Assembly: GCF_004363235.1 (NCBI RefSeq) | Contig: NZ_SNYW01000007.1 | Span: 170,944-234,943 of the forward strand | Origin: Dongia mobilis | Lineage (GTDB): Bacteria > Pseudomonadota > Alphaproteobacteria > Dongiales > Dongiaceae | DNA length: 64,000 bases | Reading direction: 5' to 3' | Shown here: positions 58,420-64,000 of the stretch, one piece after another | How positions within the stretch are numbered: position 1 is the first letter of the stretch | How the letters are laid out: the number at the start of each line of letters is the position of its first letter | Notes under the pieces: model-generated | Seen by the model: only the letters and a program-made list of their open reading frames with translations | Databases searched by the model: none | What the model was told of the DNA's origin: nothing | Made by a program: the position numbers and the translations under genes

Positions 58420-60141
58420 TTGATCGAGCTGATCACCCATTCAGCCTTTGCCGAAATGGCGTTGCTGCTGGTACTGGCTGCGGCGTTCGGCGTCCTCGGT
58501 ATGGTTTTGAAGCAACCCCTGATCGTGGCCTTCATCGTCGTCGGGTTGATAGCCGGCCCGTCGATCCTCGATCTCGTGCACTCGAACGATCATATCGATC
58601 TGCTGGCCGAACTTGGCATTGCCGTGCTTCTGTTCCTCGTCGGCATCAAGCTCGACGTGAAGCTGGTTCGCTCTCTGGGTGCAGTTTCGGTCATGACCGG
58701 ACTAGGCCAGGTGATGTTCACGTCGCTGTTTGGCTTTCTGATCGGCCTCGGCCTTGGCTTCGATGCGGCCAGCAGCCTCTATATCGCCGTGGCTCTGACA
58801 TTTTCCAGTACGATCATCATCGTCAAGCTGCTTTCCGACAAGCGCGAGATCGATTCTCTGCATGGCCAGATTGCCCTCGGATTCCTGATCGTCCAGGATC
58901 TGGTCGTTGTCTTCGCCATGATCGTCCTTTCGGCGATCGGCATCGGTTCGGGATCGGCCGAGGGCAGCAATTCCGTCGTGCTGGTGGCGGGCGCCGGCCT
59001 GGCCCTGGTCCTCGCCGTCATGCTGTTCATCCGCTTTGTGGCGAACCCGCTTACCGAGCGCCTTGCCCGCGTGCCTGAATTGCTGGTGGTCTTCGCCCTC
59101 GCCCAGGCGGCCATGTTCGCGGCGATCGGCGACGCCGTCGGACTTGGCAAGGAAGTAGGCGGGCTCCTTGCCGGCATGTCACTAGCCTCGACGCCCTATC
59201 GCGAAACGATTGCCGCGCGTCTCGCCTCGCTCAGGGATTTTCTGCTGCTGTTCTTCTTCATCGCGCTGGGCGCTGCGCTCGATCTGTCGCTGCTGGGCTC
59301 GCAGATTGGTGCTGCCGTGGTCTTTTCGGTGTTCGTGCTGGTCGGCAACCCGCTCATCGTTCTCGTCATCATGGGGGCGATGGGCTATCGCAAGCGCACC
59401 GGCTTTCTGGCCGGTCTCACTGTGGCGCAGATCAGCGAATTCTCGTTGATCTTCGTCGCCATGGGGGTGACGCTGGGCCACGTTTCGGCGGAAGCGACCG
59501 GTCTCGTCACCCTGGTCGGTCTGGTGACCATCGCTGCATCGACCTACATGATCACCTATTCGCATCAGCTCTATGCGCTGTGCGAGCCGATGCTGGACAT
59601 GTTCGAGCGACGCGGCACACCGCGCGAGGCGAATGATGCCGGAACGGACAGAGCGGCGCGCTACGAGGTTATCATATGCGGACTCGGCCGCTTCGGCACC
59701 GCCATTGGTCTGCGCCTCGCGAAATCCGGCGTCAAGGTACTCGGTATCGACTTCAACCCGGTCGCCGTGCGCCGTTGGCGGGATCTAGGTCTTGCTTCGG
59801 AATATGGCGACGTCACGGACCCGGACTTCATCGCCACCTTGCCGCTGACCGGGGCGCGCTGGGTGGTTTCGACCATCCCGGTCTATGTCACCGGAATCTC
59901 CCGCGAGGATGAGCGGCTATCCTTGCTGCAGGCGGTGCGCGCCATGGCGGGCGGCTGTCGAGTCGCCCTTACGTCGCACGCATCCACGGATACCCAGGCG
60001 CTGCAGACTGCCGGTGCCGATCTGGTGCTGGAGCCGTTCCAGGACGCCGCCGACCAGTCCGTCGCCCTCCTCGGCGGCGCTGCGCCGCTGGCGCATCCCG
60101 CGATCCCGGAGATCGCGGGTGAGGACCGGCTGCAGAGCTGA
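58420..60141 (+). CDS. CPA2-family cation:proton antiporter (KefB/YbaL-like) with RCK domain
   Basis: The 573-residue protein has a CPA2 transport domain of about 12 helices (residues 1-385, with FSSTIIIVKLLSDKREID and LLAGMSLASTPYRETIA) and a C-terminal RCK/TrkA-N domain near 410-530 (EVIICGLGRFGTAIGLRLAK, then DFNPVAVRRWRDLGLASEYG). It is likely a K+ or Na+:H+ antiporter in the inner membrane. I chose the TTG at 58420 because GAGGGAGGGGAG precedes it; an ATG at 58381 would lengthen the N-terminus by 13 residues. It is divergent from the universal stress protein gene. Confidence 0.9.
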   Translation: MIELITHSAFAEMALLLVLAAAFGVLGMVLKQPLIVAFIVVGLIAGPSILDLVHSNDHIDLLAELGIAVLLFLVGIKLDVKLVRSLGAVSVMTGLGQVMFTSLFGFLIGLGLGFDAASSLYIAVALTFSSTIIIVKLLSDKREIDSLHGQIALGFLIVQDLVVVFAMIVLSAIGIGSGSAEGSNSVVLVAGAGLALVLAVMLFIRFVANPLTERLARVPELLVVFALAQAAMFAAIGDAVGLGKEVGGLLAGMSLASTPYRETIAARLASLRDFLLLFFFIALGAALDLSLLGSQIGAAVVFSVFVLVGNPLIVLVIMGAMGYRKRTGFLAGLTVAQISEFSLIFVAMGVTLGHVSAEATGLVTLVGLVTIAASTYMITYSHQLYALCEPMLDMFERRGTPREANDAGTDRAARYEVIICGLGRFGTAIGLRLAKSGVKVLGIDFNPVAVRRWRDLGLASEYGDVTDPDFIATLPLTGARWVVSTIPVYVTGISREDERLSLLQAVRAMAGGCRVALTSHASTDTQALQTAGADLVLEPFQDAADQSVALLGGAAPLAHPAIPEIAGEDRLQS

Positions 60142-60255
60142 TGCCTGCGGCCGGTCATGCTCCCTCCCGGTCCTGTTCTGTCCCGGTCGGGGGTGCCGAG
60201 CGAGAAAATCTGGCGGAAGGGTCGCCCCCATCCCCCGAGCAAGCGGCGCGGGACG

Positions 60256-61143
60256 TCAGTGGCTGGCCGTCTGCCGGTCGGCAAGGTGCCTGTGGGTCCA
60301 GAGGTATTGGGCGAGGGTTAGCGCCTTGCGGCCGGTCAGGTATTCGATGTCGTGGGTCACCAGATCGAGCAGGCCGCGGGCGCGCGCAGCTTCAATCCCG
60401 CCGACGGCAGCGACCACGAAATCGGGCAGGCCCGCACCCTTGAGCGCGCCGTTGAACTGGTCCTGCGTCACGTCGACCGCCGCGACCCTGCGCCCGAAAA
60501 CCTCCGAAATCACAGCCGCGATCTCAGCCGGTGTCTGAGAGTGCGGCCCGGTCGCATGATAGATGCAGCCGTCATGGCCGCTGGTCGAGACCAGTGCCGC
60601 GGCGGCGGCGGCGACATCGCTGCGCGCCACATTGGCGGCGGGCGTCGGGGCGGTCGCCGCATAGATACCGGTGGATAGTGCATGTTGCAGTGTGCCCATC
60701 CAGAGGTTGTCGTAATACATGCCGATGCGCAGGATGGTCCAGGCAAGCCCACTCGCAAACACGGCAAGCTCGGTCTCGACATGGGTCCGGAACAGATCCT
60801 GCCCGCGATGGGCACCCACGGTCGAGATATAGACGAGATGCTTCACACCCGCCTGTTTCGCTGCGGCGACGGCTTGCCTGTGCTGTGGCAGGCGGATGCC
60901 AGGGCGCAGGTCGGAGGCCGGAATGACCAGCAGGCGCTCGATACCCTGGAACGCGCTGGCAAGGCCGGCCTCATCGTCGAAATCGCCCTTTTTCAGGACA
61001 ATGCCACGTTCGGCAAAGCGCTGCAGCTTCTCGGGGGTGCGCGAGATGGCGACGATGTCGCTGCCCTTCACGCCACGCGCCAGCAACGCCTCGAGCACCC
61101 CTCCACCCAACTGGCCGCTGGCCCCGGTCACACCGATCCTCAT
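60256..61143 (-). CDS. NAD(P)H-binding quinone reductase-like (QOR2/NmrA family)
   Basis: The 295-residue protein is an atypical SDR with the cofactor motif GVTGASGQLGGGVLEALLAR at residues 4-23 and AISRTPEKLQRFAERG, the arginine marking NADPH preference. GLAWTILRIGMYYDN matches the QOR2/NmrA group. It probably reduces quinones. It is divergent from a TetR gene, with two perfect operators in between, and is its probable target. Confidence 0.88.
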   Translation of the reverse strand: MRIGVTGASGQLGGGVLEALLARGVKGSDIVAISRTPEKLQRFAERGIVLKKGDFDDEAGLASAFQGIERLLVIPASDLRPGIRLPQHRQAVAAAKQAGVKHLVYISTVGAHRGQDLFRTHVETELAVFASGLAWTILRIGMYYDNLWMGTLQHALSTGIYAATAPTPAANVARSDVAAAAAALVSTSGHDGCIYHATGPHSQTPAEIAAVISEVFGRRVAAVDVTQDQFNGALKGAGLPDFVVAAVGGIEAARARGLLDLVTHDIEYLTGRKALTLAQYLWTHRHLADRQTASH

Positions 61144-61180
61144 GGTTCCGCTCCTTGTCGGGTCGCATTCGATCGGCTAT

Positions 61181-61221
61181 GTTACCGATCGGTAATGGCG
61201 CAACTGTTACCGATCGGTAAC
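61181..61221. promoter_or_regulatory. Two tandem palindromic operators in a divergent promoter
   Basis: GTTACCGATCGGTAAC is complete at 61206-61221 and 15 of 16 bases are present at 61181-61196 (the last base is T). The two copies are 25 bases apart centre to centre, about two and a half helical turns. They lie between the QOR2-like and TetR genes and cover both promoters. Confidence 0.85.
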
Positions 61222-61243
61222 ATAGCGGTCAAGCGAGATTTTC

Positions 61244-61846
61244 ATGACGGCTGGAAGGCCCCGCAAGGTTCCGGAGCAGTCGACGGCAGTCGTGCCGCCG
61301 CGCGCGCGCATCCTGGCTGCGGCTCAGGACCTTTTCTATCACCAGGGCATCCGCGCGGTCGGCGTCGAACTCGTGGCGGCCAGCGCCGACACCAACAAAA
61401 TGACGCTCTATCGGCATTTCAGCTCGAAGGACGAGCTGGTGGCCGAATATCTGAAGGATGTCGCAGGCGAGATCGAGGCTGCCTGGGACCGGCTGGCGGC
61501 GCGCCACGCCGACGATCCCAGAGGTCATATCCTCGCCTGGATCGACGAGATGGGGCGGCAAATGGAGCGGCCCGAGAGCCGCGGCTGTCCCATCACCAAT
61601 GCGGCGATCGAACTGCCCGAACCCGACCATCCCGGCCGCGCGGTGATCGAGGCGCACAAGCGTGGCATGCGTCGCCGCTTTGCCGAACGCTGCAGGGCCG
61701 CCGGCCTCAAGGATGCCGACATCATCGCTGACCAACTGGTATTGCTGCTGGACGGCGCCGGCGTCGCCCTGCAGACCATCGGCCGAAAGGGGCCGCTCGC
61801 CGCCCTGCGCCGACAGGCCGAATGGCTCCTGGGCAAGGCGCAATAG
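61244..61846 (+). CDS. TetR-family transcriptional regulator
   Basis: The 200-residue protein has a TetR HTH over residues 20-66 (RILAAAQDLFYHQGIRAVGV, then LVAASADTNKMTLYRHFSSK) and a C-terminal domain with Cys in SRGCPITNAAIELPEPDHP, characteristic of the AcrR-like group. It is divergent from the QOR2-like reductase gene. Two perfect palindromes in the intergenic region should be its operators, making this a classic repressor-reductase pair. The inducer is unknown. Confidence 0.92.
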   Translation: MTAGRPRKVPEQSTAVVPPRARILAAAQDLFYHQGIRAVGVELVAASADTNKMTLYRHFSSKDELVAEYLKDVAGEIEAAWDRLAARHADDPRGHILAWIDEMGRQMERPESRGCPITNAAIELPEPDHPGRAVIEAHKRGMRRRFAERCRAAGLKDADIIADQLVLLLDGAGVALQTIGRKGPLAALRRQAEWLLGKAQ

Positions 61847-61933
61847 GCGGGTGCGGCTGTGGAAATCGGTTGCGGCCCACCGCCGTTGCCGCCACCCTGA
61901 CGTACCGCAACGCCAGCCAGCGACCTGCAGCCC

Positions 61934-61961
61934 AAGAAAACCAGCTCATGAAAACCAGCTC
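61934..61961 (+). repeat. Tandem duplication at the start of the GT2-TPR gene
   Basis: A 14-base unit (AAACCAGCTCATGA type) occurs twice in direct tandem, placing two ATG codons 14 bases apart. Only the second ATG, at 61962, is in frame with the glycosyltransferase. The duplication moves the ribosome-binding context and may affect expression. Confidence 0.7.
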
Positions 61962-63035
61962 ATGAAAATCGCCGTCTACACGATCGCGCTGAACGAGGAG
62001 AAATTTGCCAGCCGCTGGGCGCAGAGCTGCGCCGATGCCGATTACCGGATCGTCGCCGATACCGGCTCCCTTGACAGTACCGTCCCCGCCTTGCGGGCTG
62101 AGGGTGTCACCGTCCACAGCATCGGCATCCGCCCCTGGCGCTTCGACCATGCCCGCAACGCCAACCTGGCGCTGGTGCCGATCGATGCCGAGGTCTGTAT
62201 CTCCCTCGACATGGACGAGATCCTGATGCCGGGCTGGCGCGCCGCGCTGGAGCAGGCCTGGACACCCGGGACGACCCGGCTGCGCTACACCTATGTCTGG
62301 AACTGGGATGCCGAGGGCCGGCCCAAGGTACAGTTCTTCGGCGACAAAATTCATCACCGCCACGGCTATTTCTGGAAGCATCCGGCGCATGAGGTCATCC
62401 TGCCGCAGCGCGGTACCACCGAAAGGGTGGTCTGGGCCGAAGATGTCCGTATCCATCATCATGCCGATGACGGCAAATCACGTGGCCAGTATCTCGACCT
62501 TTTGGCGCTGGCGACCGCCGAGGACCCGGATGACGATCGCAGCGCCCACTATTTCGGCCGCGAACTGATGTTCCACAAGAAGTATGAGGAGGCGATCGTC
62601 GAATTGCGCCGCCACCTGTCCTTGCCACGCGCCACCTGGAAGGCCGAGCGTGCAGCCAGCCTGCGCTTCATCGGCCGCTGCCACAAGGAAATGGGGCGAT
62701 TTGACGAGGCGCGTGGCGCCTTGCTGCAGGCCTGTGCCGAGGCGCCCGATGCGCGCGAGCCCTGGTTCGAGTTCGCGAAGTTCTGCATGGAAACGCGGGA
62801 TTGGGCGGGCGGTGTCTGGGCGGCGCACCGCATGCTGGCACTGACGACGATGCCGCGCGACCACACCCGTGATGTCGCTGCCTGGGGAGTGGGACCCTAT
62901 GATGTCGGCAGCGTCTGCGCCTATTACAACGGCCAGCGCGAGCTGGCGCGCGAGTGGCTGCGGCGGGCGCTGGAGTACGAGCCGGACAATGCCCGCCTCG
63001 CCAAGAACGGCGAGTGGATCTTCGCCGAGGGATGA
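61962..63035 (+). CDS. GT2 glycosyltransferase with TPR repeats
   Basis: The 357-residue protein has a GT-A-like N-terminal domain (residues 1-130: YTIALNEEKFASRW, VADTGSLDSTV and the SLDMDEIL metal motif) and C-terminal TPR-type repeats near 195-345 (HKKYEEAIVELRRHLSLP, MGRFDEARGALLQACAEAP). Such TPR-glycosyltransferases modify surface or flagellar proteins and use the repeats to contact acceptors. The ATG at 61962 is the second of a tandem pair. It is convergent with the RTX gene. Confidence 0.85.
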   Translation: MKIAVYTIALNEEKFASRWAQSCADADYRIVADTGSLDSTVPALRAEGVTVHSIGIRPWRFDHARNANLALVPIDAEVCISLDMDEILMPGWRAALEQAWTPGTTRLRYTYVWNWDAEGRPKVQFFGDKIHHRHGYFWKHPAHEVILPQRGTTERVVWAEDVRIHHHADDGKSRGQYLDLLALATAEDPDDDRSAHYFGRELMFHKKYEEAIVELRRHLSLPRATWKAERAASLRFIGRCHKEMGRFDEARGALLQACAEAPDAREPWFEFAKFCMETRDWAGGVWAAHRMLALTTMPRDHTRDVAAWGVGPYDVGSVCAYYNGQRELAREWLRRALEYEPDNARLAKNGEWIFAEG

Positions 63036-63048
63036 GCGCCAAATGAAG

Positions 63049-63077
63049 AAGGGCGCTGCCACGACGGCAGCGCCCTT
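63049..63077. terminator. Bidirectional terminator between the GT2-TPR and RTX genes
   Basis: AAGGGCGCTGCC and GGCAGCGCCCTT form a perfect 12-bp stem with a 5-base loop. It is followed by a T-rich tract on both strands and serves two convergent genes. Confidence 0.85.
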
Positions 63078-63103
63078 TCCAACCGTTCCGCTTGGCCGTC
63101 GGC

Positions 63104-64000
63104 TCAGCTCATCATGGTAATGTCGGTGTCGACATAGACCTGGACGTCGGTGCCGTTGCTGCTGGCGGTGTAGAGCATGTAGCTGCGACCGTCGTCACCG
63201 GTATGCACCGTGCCGTCGGTCGACCAATTTCCCTCCAGTGCAATAGTGTCGCCAGTATCACCCTGGACGAACAGCATGTTGCGGTCATCGGTCATATCGA
63301 TGACGCTCTCGCTGTCGAGCACGATCGTCGTGTCCTTGCCGTTCTTGTCCTGTCCCTCGAAATTCAGCACTTCAATCTCTCTCACATATTGGTCGTCGTT
63401 GTTCTTGGAATCGGCGCGGAAGTTGGACAGCAGGCCCATCATCGCAATGTCTTCGCCATCGCCGCCGATGATGACCGGGGAATTTCCCTTGAGGTCCTCG
63501 TTGTCGATGTCGTGGAAGATGTCATTGCCGTCGCCGCCGAAGAATGAATCGGCGCCTTTCCCGCCCCAGAGGCAGTCATTGCCGTCGCCGCCATAAAGCT
63601 CGTCGGCACCGTCGTCGCCGAACAGCATGTCGTTGCCGTCGCCGCCATAAAGGACGTCCTTGCCGTTGCCGCCCTCCAGCCAGTCGTTGCCGTCGCCGCC
63701 ATGGAGCGTGTCCTCGCCGTTCTCACCCTGGAGGAGGTCGTCGCCATCCTTGCCGTAGAGAACGTCGTTCTGGTTGTCGCCACGAATAAGGTCGTTGCCG
63801 TCGCCGCCGAAGAGCGTGTCCTTGCCATTGGTGGCACCGGCCACGACGGCAAGATCCGTCGGCCTGCCGCCTTCGCAGCTGCCGCTCGGCAGATCCAGGC
63901 TGGGGCCGGTGGCGCCGGTCTCACCGGTTTCGCCGGTTGGCCCGGTGACGCCAGTCTCGCCAGTGGGACCGGTAGGGCCGGTTTCACCAGTGGGGCCGGT
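63104..64000 (-). CDS. RTX calcium-binding protein with collagen-like Gly-X-Thr tract (5' partial)
   Basis: The frame is open to the window end, so the N-terminus is missing; 298 residues are visible. From the window edge inward come about 11 Gly-X-Thr triplets (GPTGETGPTGPTGETGVT and continuing), a linker with one Cys (SGSCEGGRPTDL), then about eight RTX nonapeptides of the form GGDGNDxLxG (for example GGDGNDWLEGGNGKDVLYGG), and a C-terminal beta-rich domain with Asp-rich loops. RTX repeats bind calcium after type I secretion; Gly-X-Thr tracts form collagen-like stalks. No secretion genes are adjacent in the window. Confidence 0.88.
   Translation of the reverse strand, partial: TGPTGETGPTGPTGETGVTGPTGETGETGATGPSLDLPSGSCEGGRPTDLAVVAGATNGKDTLFGGDGNDLIRGDNQNDVLYGKDGDDLLQGENGEDTLHGGDGNDWLEGGNGKDVLYGGDGNDMLFGDDGADELYGGDGNDCLWGGKGADSFFGGDGNDIFHDIDNEDLKGNSPVIIGGDGEDIAMMGLLSNFRADSKNNDDQYVREIEVLNFEGQDKNGKDTTIVLDSESVIDMTDDRNMLFVQGDTGDTIALEGNWSTDGTVHTGDDGRSYMLYTASSNGTDVQVYVDTDITMMS

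Noticed and set aside
63540..63840. Regularly spaced repeats resembling a CRISPR array
   Set aside because: The period is 27 bases, equal to nine codons, and the translation gives RTX nonapeptides; there are no variable spacers.

Overview
The window looks like the chromosome of a GC-rich alphaproteobacterium, probably of the Rhodospirillales type. The evidence is an EcfG-type sigma factor preceded by a NepR-like small protein, three promoters of the form GGAAC-N16-(C/T)GTT, an alphaproteobacterial set of small stress proteins (CsbD, DUF1328, DUF883), and very high third-position GC in all genes outside one island. The taxon is an inference; there is no rRNA to check it.

Layout. 1-2.07 kb: the 3' part of a molybdenum hydroxylase large subunit and a MoaD/ThiS-like sulfur carrier. 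2.1-4.8 kb: a general stress response (GSR) locus (csbD-like, DUF1328, DUF883, YqjE-like, NepR-like, ecfG), each transcription unit headed by an EcfG-type promoter. 4.9-9.6 kb: an SMP-30 lactonase, then a surface-sugar cassette (pseB, wbuX, wbuY, wbuZ) expected to make an acetamidino-modified sugar. 9.7-28.1 kb: mixed metabolism and regulation, including a cupin, an AruI-like ThDP decarboxylase coupled to a VOC protein, an AEC transporter, an Asp/Glu racemase-family protein facing a D-amino-acid dehydrogenase, a TetR-GT2 operon, a divergent EF-G-like protein, nitronate monooxygenase, an NmrA/TetR divergent pair and a PLP enzyme.

28.16-37.55 kb: an integrative element of 9,335 bp (repeat to repeat) inserted in the 3' end of tRNA-Gly(GCC). 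It is bounded by perfect 49-bp direct repeats, one being the intact tRNA gene and the other its orphan 3' fragment. It carries an apparently active tyrosine integrase, an AlpA/excisionase-like HTH protein, a second integrase-like protein lacking most catalytic residues, a beta-class amino-methyltransferase, and a convergent McrB-like AAA+ protein with a PD-(D/E)XK partner. The last three together look like a GTP/ATP-dependent McrBC-type restriction-modification system (LlaJI/BsuMI-like logic). Base composition and codon use in the island differ visibly from the flanks.

37.8-46.3 kb: housekeeping genes (prolyl-tRNA editing protein, YbbN/CnoX thioredoxin, LON-domain protein, Trm112-like, DUF971, ArsR regulator, UbiH-family hydroxylase, GNAT, guaA, YciI, cupin). 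46.4-58.3 kb: accessory and regulatory genes (DUF7662, beta-propeller, TPR-winged-helix regulator, DUF899, MFS, tag, a TetR with a paired palindromic operator next to a MATE pump, a methyltransferase, a GlxA-type AraC regulator translationally coupled to an AAC(3)-I-like acetyltransferase, a Spx/ArsC-like protein, a tandem universal stress protein). 58.4-64 kb: a CPA2 antiporter, a QOR2-like reductase divergent from a TetR with two perfect operators between them, a GT2-TPR glycosyltransferase, and the C-terminal part of a secreted protein that joins a collagen-like Gly-X-Thr tract to RTX calcium-binding repeats and runs off the window end.
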